A stretch of 48,585 nt of DNA from an uncultured Spirochaetales bacterium (GCA_949300325.1 CASGDQ010000002.1:1-48585); one strand, 5' to 3'; shown: positions 1 to 7,893, counted from the first letter of the stretch. Numbers and translations are program-made. Notes: a model not told the origin generated them from the letters alone.

Positions 1-1
1 G

Positions 2-871
2 GGCAATACGACCTATGAGATCCCTTTGATCTGCCCATCCTGCGGCAGCACATTGAAAAAGGATGGCGCTCATCTTTTCTGCCAGAACCGCGAATGCCCG
101 GAGCAGGTCAAGGGCCTTTTGTCGTTCTTCGCTTCGCGCAATCAGATGGATATAGAGACATTGGGGCCGAAGACAATAGAGCTTTTCTATCAAAAGGGAG
201 TGCTGCGCAGAATTGAAGATATCTACAGCGCCGATTACCATGCTTTGGTCGGCATGCCCGGTATAGGAGAGAAGACAGTACAGCAGATCATCCGCTCTGT
301 CGAGGAGTCGAAAACAAGGCCGTTTAAGACTGTTCTTTCTTCTCTTGGAATAAGCGAGCTTGGCAAAAAAAGCGCGGAAATGCTGATCGATGGCGGATTC
401 GATTCGATAAATAAGCTGAAGAGCGCCAAAGAGGAGGATCTTATCAAGATTTCCGGAATCGGCGAACGTACTGCCCAGATCATAGTAGAGGCCTTTAAAG
501 ACGAGGATCTTCTCTCAACCATCGCAAAGCTATCCTCTTATGGCTTGCATATGTCGCAGCAAGAGGATGAGAAGGAGGAGAGTCTTGAGCAGACGCTTGC
601 TGGAACGGTTTGGTGCGTTACCGGAAGTTTTGTCCATTTCAATCCGAGATCAAAAGCTCTTGAGGAAATAGAAAAGAGAGGAGGGCGGACGGTTTCCAGC
701 GTTACAGGGAAAACTACCCATCTGCTTGCAGGATCCGGAGGAGGATCAAAACGTGCTGAAGCAGAAAGGCTTGGAATTGAGATCGTGGATGAGCCTTCCT
801 TCTTGGTTATGCTTGGAAAAGAAGCGGAACGTAAAGAAGAGGAAAAGGATTCTCAACTTGAGCTTTTTTAA
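2..871 (+). CDS. ligA: NAD-dependent DNA ligase LigA, C-terminal part (5' truncated by window edge)
   Basis: The frame is open from the first bases, so the start lies upstream and about 289 residues of the usual ~670 are visible. LigA seals nicks with NAD+ in replication and repair. Seen in order: a four-cysteine zinc finger (CPSCG, then FCQNREC), tandem helix-hairpin-helix repeats (GMPGIGEKT, SGIGERTAQ) and a C-terminal BRCT domain (GTVWCVTGSF through the GGRTVSSVTGKTTHLLAG stretch). The adenylation domain with its catalytic lysine is outside the window. The extreme C-terminus is a charged Lys/Glu tail. The TTG at 26 is internal, not the start. The next gene begins about 60 bases downstream. 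Confidence 0.96.
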   Translation, partial: GNTTYEIPLICPSCGSTLKKDGAHLFCQNRECPEQVKGLLSFFASRNQMDIETLGPKTIELFYQKGVLRRIEDIYSADYHALVGMPGIGEKTVQQIIRSVEESKTRPFKTVLSSLGISELGKKSAEMLIDGGFDSINKLKSAKEEDLIKISGIGERTAQIIVEAFKDEDLLSTIAKLSSYGLHMSQQEDEKEESLEQTLAGTVWCVTGSFVHFNPRSKALEEIEKRGGRTVSSVTGKTTHLLAGSGGGSKRAEAERLGIEIVDEPSFLVMLGKEAERKEEEKDSQLELF

Positions 872-931
872 TCCTTGGTGTATCTTTCGGAGAAATAATG
901 TTTTTAACGCCATATGACGGAGGTTCCTGTT

Positions 932-2230
932 ATGAATGTTTTGGCAAAAGAACTCAACAACGTATTGGATGGTACCGTGGTCTCATCCTTCCTGTCTTCC
1001 ACAGGAAGAAGGATGTATTTCCCAAAGGGGATTGTCGCCCAGTCTGCAGAGGCAGGAGAGAAGGCTAAGAAGTATAATGCGACAGTCGGCCTTGCGACCA
1101 AGGACGGCGAGCCCATGCATATGAGCGATATATATGACAAGTTTGTTCCCGGCACTTTCAGGCCCAAGGATATTTTCAACTATGCTCCAGGCGGCGGGGA
1201 TAAGGAGCTGAGAGCGCTCTGGAAGGATTTCATGCTCAAAAAGAATCCATCCCTTGCCGGAAAGAAATTTTCCGATCCCCTGGTTTGTTCCGGTTTGACC
1301 CATGTTATAAGCATCGTTTCCTCTCTTTTCGTGGATCCCGGTGATGAAATCGTATGCCCTGATCTTTTTTGGGATAATTACGAGCTCATTTTCTCCGATC
1401 TTGCAGGAGGAGTGCTTGTTCCATTTGATTTCTTCACCTCCGATGGGCATTTCAATACGGAAGGCATGAAAAAGGCTCTTCTTTCCTGCAAGGGGGACTC
1501 GGCCAGAATCATCCTCAATTTCCCGAACAATCCCACCGGATATTCCCCGTCAAAGAGCGAGGCTGACGATATTGTGAAGGCTTTGAAGGAGGTGGCGGCA
1601 GAAAAGAAGGTCCTTGCCATTCTCGATGATGCTTATTTCGGGCTTTTCTATGAGGAGGAGACTGAGAAGGAGTCCCTTTTTGCAAAGCTTGCCGATGCCG
1701 ATGATAACATTTTTGCCATAAAGGGCGATGCCGCTACAAAAGAGGACATGGTCTGGGGCTTCAGGATCGGTTTCATTTCCTATGCTTCCAAATGCCTTGA
1801 CGATAAAGCCCTCGATGCGCTTACCAAAAAAACACTGGGTGCGATCAGGTGTACGGTCTCAAACTGCGACCGCCCCGGACAGAGCCTGCTTGTAAAGGCT
1901 TTGAAAGAAGGAAAATCTGTCAATAAGGATAAAGAAACGCTCTTTAACGAGATGAAAATGCGTTATAATACCTTTAAGGAAGCTCTTGAACCGTACAAGG
2001 AAAGCAAAGTCCTTAAGCCTTATCCGTTCAACAGCGGGTATTTCATGGCTTTTGATACTTTTGGCCGGAGTGCGGAGGAGCTTAGGACCTATCTGTTGGA
2101 AAAGTATCAGGTCGGTGCGATAAACATAATGGATAGGACCTTCCGTGTGGCATATTGTTCTGTGGAGAACGATAAGATCAAGGACCTTGTCGCTTTGATT
2201 TATAAAGCGGCGGAGGAGTTATGGAGCTGA
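932..2230 (+). CDS. PLP-dependent aminotransferase, class I/II (aspartate/aromatic aminotransferase-like)
   Basis: A 432-residue fold-type I aminotransferase that should transfer amino groups between an amino acid and a 2-oxo acid in the cytoplasm. Visible landmarks are the substrate/PLP loop NFPNNPTGYSP, the ring-stacking segment LAILDDAYFGLF, and the PLP-lysine region ATKEDMVWGFRIGF, a K-x-x-x-x-W-G-x-R-x-G pattern typical of one aspartate/aromatic subfamily. I chose ATG 932 over the in-frame ATG 914 because CGGAGG at 918-923 gives a proper SD spacing only for 932. The stop overlaps the next gene, a ModE-type HTH protein, by ten bases, so the two are probably co-translated. Substrate cannot be fixed from sequence. 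Confidence 0.9.
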   Translation: MNVLAKELNNVLDGTVVSSFLSSTGRRMYFPKGIVAQSAEAGEKAKKYNATVGLATKDGEPMHMSDIYDKFVPGTFRPKDIFNYAPGGGDKELRALWKDFMLKKNPSLAGKKFSDPLVCSGLTHVISIVSSLFVDPGDEIVCPDLFWDNYELIFSDLAGGVLVPFDFFTSDGHFNTEGMKKALLSCKGDSARIILNFPNNPTGYSPSKSEADDIVKALKEVAAEKKVLAILDDAYFGLFYEEETEKESLFAKLADADDNIFAIKGDAATKEDMVWGFRIGFISYASKCLDDKALDALTKKTLGAIRCTVSNCDRPGQSLLVKALKEGKSVNKDKETLFNEMKMRYNTFKEALEPYKESKVLKPYPFNSGYFMAFDTFGRSAEELRTYLLEKYQVGAINIMDRTFRVAYCSVENDKIKDLVALIYKAAEELWS

Positions 2231-2595
2231 AGGTGAAGATCTATCTCTCCGATGACAGCGGGGAGAAGTTCATGGGTATCGGGGTTATTTGGCTTCTTGA
2301 GGAAGTCGGGAGGGCCGGCAGCCTGAGAAAGGCATCCATCAATCTCGGCATATCCTATACCAAATGCTACAACATGGTAAAAAGGGCTGAGGAAAACCTC
2401 GGCCGTGAGCTTATCGACCGTAAGAAAGGAGGGGCTTCCCATGAAGGAGCCACGCTTACGGATTTTGCAAGGGAATTTATTTCACTTTATTGGGATTTCC
2501 AGAAAAGGGCGAAGGAAAAGGTTGAAGAGGAATTCGTCATTTTCGGAAAAGATCTTGAAGGTCTGAAAAGGAGATTTGAAGAAGATGCAGTATGA
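2221..2595 (+). CDS. ModE N-terminal-type (LysR-like) winged HTH protein
   Basis: A 124-residue protein made almost only of the winged-helix domain found at the N-terminus of molybdate regulator ModE. WLLEEVGRAGSLRKASINLGISYTKCYNMVKRAEENLG matches in pattern the usual segment in which a module of helices reads DNA, followed by a wing. No Mop (molybdate-binding) domain follows, so a molybdate role is not supported. The C-terminal 40 residues are a charged helix that could dimerise. It starts inside the end of the aminotransferase gene (SD CGGAGGAG just upstream) and ends 11 bases into the PFK gene, so it belongs to their operon and may regulate it. Confidence 0.8.
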   Translation: MELKVKIYLSDDSGEKFMGIGVIWLLEEVGRAGSLRKASINLGISYTKCYNMVKRAEENLGRELIDRKKGGASHEGATLTDFAREFISLYWDFQKRAKEKVEEEFVIFGKDLEGLKRRFEEDAV

Positions 2596-3904
2596 TTTCA
2601 CCATTGAGAGTCTTGGGGAAGCTAAACTGAACAGTCCCATAAGGATGAGCAGCCGTCAGGGTGATGGAATCACCGATTATGTATCTGATGAGAACAAAAT
2701 CTTGTATGATATCGATACAAAGATCGTCGACGGCAAGACGGTTCCTGTCCATTCGGATGCTGTCGAGCTGGCAGGACCTAGGCAGAAGATATACTTCAAT
2801 CCGAGTCATGTTCATGCCGCCATATGCACCTGCGGAGGCATCTGCCCCGGCCTGAATAATGTCATACGTGCTGTCGTGCGCTGTTTCTGGTACCGCTACG
2901 GGGTAAGACGCATTTCCGGAATCCAGTATGGATATCTTGGGCTGCTTGAAAATTCCCCATGGCCGCTTATCCCTCTTGATCCGGATATTGTGGATGATAT
3001 CCAAGAAAAGGGTGGAACCATCCTCGGCTCGGCTCGCGGAGGCGGAAAGCAGGTTGAGGAGATCGTGGATTCCTTGGAAAGGATGAATATAAACATCCTT
3101 ATTTCCATCGGCGGCGATGGAACACTGCGCGGCGCTTATGATATCGGACAGGAGATTGAGAAGCGCGGCCTTAAGATAGCAGTAGTCGGTGTTCCGAAGA
3201 CGATAGACAACGACCTTTCCTTCATAGATTCTTCTTTCGGTTTCGATACTGCTGTAACTTCCGCAGTTCCCTCGGTGCGCGGAGCGCATGTCGAGGCGAA
3301 GAACAGCATCAATGGAATCGGGCTTGTAAAGGTCATGGGACGGGAATCCGGATTTATCGCCGCTCATACATCCCTTGCCCAGTCTGATGTTAATTTCTGC
3401 CTTATACCCGAGTCCCCGTTTGATCTGGAAGGCCCGAATGGACTTCTTGAGAATCTTAAGAGACGCATACTTTCAAGAGGGCATGCGGTTATTCTTGTTG
3501 CAGAAGGAGCGGGGCAGGATCTCGTACCGCCTACAGGGGAGACGGATGCGAGCGGAAATAAGAAATACCAGGATATCGGATTATTCCTCAAAGGCGAGAT
3601 AAGCAAGTATTTTTCCGATCAGGGAATCCCGACTTCGATAAAGTATATCGATCCGTCCTACATAATCAGATCCGCTCCCGCAAACAGCTATGATTCCATC
3701 TACTGCGCACGTCTTGGCGCACATGCCGTGCATGCGGCCATGGCCGGTAAGACCAAGTGCATCGCCAGCCGTGTTAATAACCAGTTCGTATACCTTCCCA
3801 TAAAGGTAGCCGTATCAAAGCGCAGCCATGTGGATATCGAAGGTTCCCTTTGGAGGGATGTCATAGAGAATACCAGACAGCCGGTCAGCATGAAGAACGA
3901 CTGA
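2585..3904 (+). CDS. pfkA: 6-phosphofructokinase, long spirochaete/plant-type clade
   Basis: A 439-residue phosphofructokinase committing fructose-6-phosphate to glycolysis. Seen: phosphate-donor loop TCGGICPGLNNVIR, SIGGDGTLRGAY, and the catalytic-base region VPKTIDNDL, then SSFGFDTAV and MGRESGFIA. GGDG at the donor site is the ATP-type residue (PPi enzymes generally carry Asp there), while Lys in PKTIDND is the version common to PPi enzymes. This combination also occurs in plant ATP-PFKs, so ATP use is the better guess but is not proven. ATG 2585 is preferred to TTG 2576, with AAGGAG about 11 bases upstream. It is last in the operon, followed by a strong terminator. Confidence 0.92.
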   Translation: MQYDFTIESLGEAKLNSPIRMSSRQGDGITDYVSDENKILYDIDTKIVDGKTVPVHSDAVELAGPRQKIYFNPSHVHAAICTCGGICPGLNNVIRAVVRCFWYRYGVRRISGIQYGYLGLLENSPWPLIPLDPDIVDDIQEKGGTILGSARGGGKQVEEIVDSLERMNINILISIGGDGTLRGAYDIGQEIEKRGLKIAVVGVPKTIDNDLSFIDSSFGFDTAVTSAVPSVRGAHVEAKNSINGIGLVKVMGRESGFIAAHTSLAQSDVNFCLIPESPFDLEGPNGLLENLKRRILSRGHAVILVAEGAGQDLVPPTGETDASGNKKYQDIGLFLKGEISKYFSDQGIPTSIKYIDPSYIIRSAPANSYDSIYCARLGAHAVHAAMAGKTKCIASRVNNQFVYLPIKVAVSKRSHVDIEGSLWRDVIENTRQPVSMKND

Positions 3905-3923
3905 TGTCTGCTCTTTGCTTTTC

Positions 3924-3958
3924 AACTGCCGCCGATAATTTCAGACGGCAGTTTTTTT
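3924..3958 (+). terminator. Rho-independent terminator after pfkA
   Basis: An 8-bp perfect stem, AACTGCCG (3924-3931) with CGGCAGTT (3946-3953), is followed by an unbroken T run. It lies 20 bases after the PFK stop and closes the aminotransferase-HTH-PFK operon. Confidence 0.92.
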
Positions 3959-3959
3959 T

Positions 3960-4204
3960 GTCTGAAGCCCTGATAAAGAGAGAAAAGCTTGATATTCCCT
4001 TTAACTAATATATTTGTATACAAATTTAATTTTTATATCCATTCTTCTTTTATTTTCAGTTTAATGTGAATAAAAGCAATTTAATGTGAAATATATTGTC
4101 ATAATACTATTATTAATGTGAAAATTAGAAAATTAATTTAAATAAAACAAGCAATATTAAGAAATTAAAAAATAAAAAATTTTTAAATTTTTTCCAAAAA
4201 CCTA
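3960..4204. other. AT-rich gene-free segment upstream of the small RNA and nhaC
   Basis: No ORF with an SD or coding character on either strand. The stretch is very AT-rich, especially 4120-4200. It holds a perfect 14-bp palindrome ATTTGTATACAAAT at 4012-4025 (a TTGTATACAA core of the kind bound by many dimeric repressors, including GntR types) and three direct repeats described separately. Together with the two promoters downstream it looks like a dense regulatory region rather than decayed coding sequence. Confidence 0.6.
4060..4122 (+). repeat. Three direct repeats of (T)TTAATGTGAA
   Basis: Copies of TTAATGTGAA at 4061-4070, 4081-4090 and 4113-4122 are identical over ten bases. The first two also share the preceding T. 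Their spacing is 20 and 32 bp, close to two and three helical turns, so all three would face the same side of DNA, as expected for cooperative binding of a protein. A fourth copy of the 11-mer occurs inverted at 37523-37533. Confidence 0.7.
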
Positions 4205-4233
4205 TTTACAAACAATTTTGATATGTATATATT
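4205..4233 (+). promoter_or_regulatory. Sigma-70-type promoter for the putative small RNA
   Basis: A -35 TTTACA (4205-4210), exactly 17 bp of spacer and a -10 TATATT (4228-4233). The predicted start, 7-8 bases downstream, is at 4240-4241, precisely where the first RNA hairpin begins. Confidence 0.7.
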
Positions 4234-4240
4234 AGCTAGT

Positions 4241-4327
4241 GGAATTAGGAAATAGAACCTAACTTCCAAACCTCCTTTTGTTCCCCACGTAGCGGTTTAC
4301 CTCCTTTTGTCCGCAGTGGGGTTTTTT
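4241..4327 (+). ncRNA. Putative small RNA with two anti-Shine-Dalgarno loops
   Basis: A compact, complete-looking transcription unit of about 87 nt. Hairpin 1 pairs GGAA+TTAGG (4241-4249) with CCTAA+TTCC (4258-4267, one bulged C) around an 8-base loop. A single-stranded ACCTCCTTTTGT follows (4270-4281). A terminator stem comes next: CCCCAC (4283-4288) with GTGGGG (4316-4321) and GCGG (4292-4295) with CCGC (4311-4314). Its 15-base loop holds a second exact ACCTCCTTTTGT (4299-4310), and six Ts follow. The repeated 12-mer includes CCUCC, complementary to GGAGG, and resembles the 3' end of 16S rRNA. C/U-rich sRNAs with such loops are known to block translation initiation. The function here is inferred, and no ORF is present. 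Confidence 0.65.
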
Positions 4328-4329
4328 AT

Positions 4330-4358
4330 TTGCCAAAAAAACATTGGACATATATATG
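4330..4358 (+). promoter_or_regulatory. Candidate promoter for nhaC
   Basis: TTGCCA (4330-4335), 17 bp, TATATG (4353-4358), immediately downstream of the small-RNA terminator. It would give nhaC its own transcript with a leader of about 55 bases, which supports treating the upstream RNA as an independent gene. An attenuated leader remains possible. Confidence 0.45.
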
Positions 4359-4420
4359 AAACATCTTGACCTGATGCAGCTTGCCTGATAGATTGCCATG
4401 GTGATAGGGATGTGGGAAAA

Positions 4421-5719
4421 ATGAAATCCGTTTCGCTTGTTCTTTTCATGATGGTTCTGATCATATGCACTTTCTCTGGCATCTCTTTGATATATGGATT
4501 GTTATTCGGACTTCTTCTTTTTATTGCCATAGCTTTGCTGCAAGGCCATAAGCCATGCCTGATATTCAAAAAAGCCGTTTCGGGTATATTGACTGTAAAG
4601 AAGATCCTTGTGCTTTTTATTCTTGCTGGAATGGTTTCTTCCCTATGGAGAGCCTCTGGGACGCTTTATTTCCTGGTATCTGAGGCTTCAAGGATAATAA
4701 GTCCTTCTTTAATGCTTCCTTTGGATTTCCTTTTGTGTGTTTTTGTTTCTTTTTTAACCGGCACCTCCTTCGGCACTGCAGCCACAATGGGTGTCGTTGC
4801 AATGGTGATATCCAATTCGATGGGAATAAATCCCGTATTATCTGGCGGTGCTATAATTTCAGGGATTTTCTTTGGCGACCGCGCTTCTCCCGTGTCCACG
4901 ACAGCAATGCTCATTGCCGAGATAACCGGATCCGATATCCATCAAAACCTCAAGAGGCTATGGAAAGAATCGATAATCCCGGTGGTGATAACCTCGTTCA
5001 TTTATTTTATTGCCGGCCTTCTTTTCCCTGCTACGGCTGAAACTTCCTTTGGCTCTTTGAGCCTGTATCCTTCCGGAATGGTGATTTCTCCTGTGGCTGT
5101 GATACCTGCGCTGCTTATTCTTCTGCTGTCTTTTTTCTCAATGCCTGTGCTGCTTACATTGTCACTCAGTGTCTTATCTGCGATGCTCCTTGCCTTTTTT
5201 CTTCAGAAAATGGATCTATTGGAGATTCTTTCTGTGGCATTTTTCGGGTACGTATCCGATACAGGAGACATAAGCGGCGGCATAGTCTCGATGTCAGGGG
5301 TTTTCTCTATCGTCCTGATATCCTCGTGTTTTGTCGGCATTTTCCGCCTTACCGATATGCTTGAGCCAGTGGAAAAGGCGATATCCAGGATGGAAAGACG
5401 GCTCCCAAGGTTCTTGGTGACATTGATCTCATCCTTTGTCATTGCAACAGCTGCATGCAATCAGACGCTGACCATCATCCTCACAAAAGAGCTTTGCTCC
5501 CATCTTTACAAGGATGGAAGCGATCTTGCTGTCGACCTCGGGGATTCTGCCGCATTAATGCCGGCATTGATTCCATGGTCGATAGCGGTATCGACCCCGA
5601 TTGCTTCAATCGGGGCTCCTCTATTATCGATACCGTTTGCTTTCTTTCTTATGGTGCTTCCTCTTTGGAGGACATTTCTTTCATTTTCCCACCGCAGGGC
5701 TGCAATATATCATGCATAA
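4421..5719 (+). CDS. nhaC: NhaC-family Na+/H+ antiporter
   Basis: A 432-residue inner-membrane protein with roughly ten hydrophobic helices. GTSFGTAATMGVVAM and SGGAIISGIFFGDRASPVS are the family-defining half-helix motifs of NhaC transporters, which exchange cytoplasmic Na+ (in some members linked to malate/lactate) for protons. A second similar block near the C-terminus (ATAACNQTLTIIL, GDSAALMPALIPWSIA) reflects the internal repeat of the fold. ATG 4421 with AGGGA 10 bases upstream is preferred over GTG 4412, which has no room for an SD. It stands alone, convergent with the following oxidoreductase gene, with no obvious terminator in the 50-base gap. Confidence 0.9.
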   Translation: MKSVSLVLFMMVLIICTFSGISLIYGLLFGLLLFIAIALLQGHKPCLIFKKAVSGILTVKKILVLFILAGMVSSLWRASGTLYFLVSEASRIISPSLMLPLDFLLCVFVSFLTGTSFGTAATMGVVAMVISNSMGINPVLSGGAIISGIFFGDRASPVSTTAMLIAEITGSDIHQNLKRLWKESIIPVVITSFIYFIAGLLFPATAETSFGSLSLYPSGMVISPVAVIPALLILLLSFFSMPVLLTLSLSVLSAMLLAFFLQKMDLLEILSVAFFGYVSDTGDISGGIVSMSGVFSIVLISSCFVGIFRLTDMLEPVEKAISRMERRLPRFLVTLISSFVIATAACNQTLTIILTKELCSHLYKDGSDLAVDLGDSAALMPALIPWSIAVSTPIASIGAPLLSIPFAFFLMVLPLWRTFLSFSHRRAAIYHA

Positions 5720-5770
5720 GATGATGAGGCTTACCCTTTAAAATCATTTTCCAGTGTGTTTTTGTTTTCC

Positions 5771-6769
5771 TCAATTCAGCTCGCTGCCCAGCCTCACGTT
5801 GAACATCGATCTGAAATGATCCATGATCTCCATCACTCTGAGTGTTTCTGACCAGGGCATTGCCTCCACTTCAATTTTTCCTGCCCTGAGCGCATCAAGG
5901 CATGCTTCCACCTGGTATTCAAAGCCTGTTGCAGCATGAGAAAATCTTATCGTCTCAACCGGATTGTCTGAGCTCTCAAAGGAATGCAGCAAGAGCATAG
6001 AAGGATCGTTTATGTTGTCTATTTCGATATATCCCTTTTCTCCGTATACGATCCCTCTGCGATCGCTGTTTGTGAAGCTGTCTGTGAAAATGGAGGCCTG
6101 TACACCGTCTTCTGTAACAAAATTAAGCGTTTCCTTCATATCCGCGCCTTCTTCGTTTTTCACGCAAATCCCACAATATTCCTTGATCTTCCTATTTTGC
6201 AGCGCCATCAGTGCGAAATTTATTGGATAAACAGACAAATCGAGCATGACGCCTCCTCCCATCTCCGGAAGCCTTATCCTTGGAACATCTGAAATCTTGT
6301 AGGCAAGGTTTGCTGTGATGCTGGTTATCCTGCCGATTTTCCCTGAGCCGATTATCCTCTCAAGCTCTTTTCTATATGGCATGTATCTTGTCCATATGGC
6401 TTCTGCCGCAAGAAGATTCTTCTCTTTTGCTTTGCAAAAAACCTCCTCGGCCTCTTTCTTGTTCACCGTAAAGGATTTCTCGCACAGCACATTTTTGCCG
6501 CTTTCCAGACACATCAGCATATGCTCCTTGTGAAGACTTGTTATGGTGCCGATATATACAAGATCGATTTTTGGATCGTCTAAAAAATCCTGGTAGCAGC
6601 CATATGCTTTTTGAATGTTGTATTCCTGTGCAAACGCCTTCGCCCTCTGTTCATCTCTGGCGGCAACGGCATAGAGGGTGCAATCCTCCATTTTATTTAT
6701 CGTCTGCGCCATCTTGTTGCAGATCTTTCCTGCTCCCAAGATGCCAATCCTGAATTTTTCTTTTTCCAT
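5771..6769 (-). CDS. Gfo/Idh/MocA-family NAD(P)-dependent oxidoreductase
   Basis: A 332-residue soluble oxidoreductase. The N-terminal Rossmann fold opens with FRIGILGAGKICNKMAQTI (GxGxxG-type NAD(P) loop). The family's EKS motif, NVLCEKSFTVNKKEAEE, supplies the catalytic lysine, and the C-terminal alpha/beta domain has the GGGVMLDLSVYPINFAL pattern of the GFO_IDH_MocA family. Members oxidise or reduce sugars, inositols or dihydrodiols. The DLSVYPINFAL form is common in trans-dihydrodiol dehydrogenase-like members, but the substrate is unknown. The start has AGGAGA on the minus strand eight bases upstream. It is divergent from the metallo-hydrolase gene over a 76-base shared promoter region. 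Confidence 0.9.
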   Translation of the reverse strand: MEKEKFRIGILGAGKICNKMAQTINKMEDCTLYAVAARDEQRAKAFAQEYNIQKAYGCYQDFLDDPKIDLVYIGTITSLHKEHMLMCLESGKNVLCEKSFTVNKKEAEEVFCKAKEKNLLAAEAIWTRYMPYRKELERIIGSGKIGRITSITANLAYKISDVPRIRLPEMGGGVMLDLSVYPINFALMALQNRKIKEYCGICVKNEEGADMKETLNFVTEDGVQASIFTDSFTNSDRRGIVYGEKGYIEIDNINDPSMLLLHSFESSDNPVETIRFSHAATGFEYQVEACLDALRAGKIEVEAMPWSETLRVMEIMDHFRSMFNVRLGSELN

Positions 6770-6845
6770 AGTTTCTCCTAATGTAGAGTAAAGTATATTA
6801 TAGAAGCCTGCAGGGTGGTATGATTTTTCTTAAGGAGATGAAGGT

Positions 6846-7676
6846 ATGCTTAGGATCACATGTTTGATGGAGGATGCGAATTCGAAAAACAGGAGTCTTG
6901 TATGCGAGCATGGGCTGAGCCTGTTCATAGAATATGATGATGTGCATATCCTTTTTGATTGCGGAGCGGATGACAAGTTCCTTTTCAATGCAAGAAGGCT
7001 GGGCCTTCCATTGTCCTTTGTCGATCATGTTGTATTGAGCCACGGTCATTATGACCACTCTTCTGGCTTTAAGGATTTTATTGAGCATGGTTTCTTCTGC
7101 GGCAATCTTCATATCGGCCCTGGCTTCTGGGAAAAAAAGTATTCAGGTGATGGCCTTAAGCATACAGATCTCTCCTCAGGTTTTGATCTTTCTTATCTTT
7201 CTCAGCATAATGTTCCATTCTCAATTGCAGATGCATGCAAGACGGTTGTTCCCGGCTTTTATCTTTTCTCTTCTTTCGAGCGGAATCTCGAGAGCGGAAA
7301 TACTTTGAAAAGGTTTGAGAAAAGAAGTGCGGATGGTTTTGTCCCCGACCGGTTTGATGATGAGGTAGCTGCTGTATTTGAGACAGAAAAAGGGCTTGTT
7401 TTCATCACAGGATGTTCACATTCCGGAATATTGAACATGGTATCGGCAGCCTCATCCCGGCTGGAAAGGGGGATATATGCTGTAATCGGCGGATTGCACC
7501 TTGTTGAATCTGGAGAAGAAAGAATCGATAATACCGTTTCAGGTCTGAAAGCTCTAGGTGTTGAGGTCCTTGGACTCTGCCACTGCACAGGAGAGGCTGC
7601 TGAAGAAAGGATAAGAAAATCCGGCCATTTTGAATGCTTCCATTTATCGGTGGGAGATGTGGTGGAATTTGTATGA
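6846..7676 (+). CDS. MBL-fold metallo-hydrolase
   Basis: A 276-residue metallo-beta-lactamase-fold protein. VVLSHGHYDHSSGFKDF is the metal-binding HxHxDH motif. GLVFITGCSHSGILNMV supplies the second-shell His, and the end GLCHCTGEAAEERI contains the last metal-ligand His. This layout matches the cluster often annotated as 7,8-dihydropterin-6-yl-methyl-beta-D-ribofuranosyl-aminobenzene-5'-phosphate synthase-like, whose true substrates in bacteria are mostly unknown. The start follows TTAAGGAGATGAAGGT, a good SD. Probably monocistronic. Confidence 0.88.
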   Translation: MLRITCLMEDANSKNRSLVCEHGLSLFIEYDDVHILFDCGADDKFLFNARRLGLPLSFVDHVVLSHGHYDHSSGFKDFIEHGFFCGNLHIGPGFWEKKYSGDGLKHTDLSSGFDLSYLSQHNVPFSIADACKTVVPGFYLFSSFERNLESGNTLKRFEKRSADGFVPDRFDDEVAAVFETEKGLVFITGCSHSGILNMVSAASSRLERGIYAVIGGLHLVESGEERIDNTVSGLKALGVEVLGLCHCTGEAAEERIRKSGHFECFHLSVGDVVEFV

Positions 7677-7697
7677 AAGATGATCGGTTGAAAAGAT

Positions 7698-7738
7698 CAT
7701 AATATTACCTGGTTTTTAGAGTGCATAAGAATATTATG
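7698..7738. repeat. Perfect 9-bp inverted repeat in the nhaC-side intergenic region before the alpha-galactosidase
   Basis: CATAATATT (7698-7706) and AATATTATG (7730-7738) are exact reverse complements 23 bases apart, starting just after the metallo-hydrolase stop. The stem is all A/T except one pair and is followed only by a short T run (CATATTTTTAG). It could be a weak terminator or a protein site. The rest of the 281-base gap is AT-rich without an ORF. Confidence 0.4.
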
Positions 7739-7893
7739 GCATATTTTTAGATTAAGTTTATATATTTGGGTTATTTTTATCGGTTTTAAGCTATCATTTA
7801 TATTATTAAAAAAAGAGAAGACGGTTTGTTATAAAAGCTTATTAATCTGTTTTTCCATCGCTTTTCTTATGAAGCTGTAAAAGATTTAAACGA

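Noticed and set aside
4012..4122. Plasmid-type origin with iterons
   Set aside because: Only three short repeats, no rep gene, DnaA boxes or partition genes nearby.
4241..4420. Reading the region upstream of nhaC as a known Na+ or other riboswitch
   Set aside because: The RNA is short, has its own terminator, no recognisable aptamer core, and nhaC has a plausible separate promoter; the anti-SD repeats fit a trans-acting RNA better.
4297..4569. 90-residue minus-strand open frame across the small-RNA terminator and nhaC start
   Set aside because: Antisense to nhaC, no SD, and low-complexity composition.
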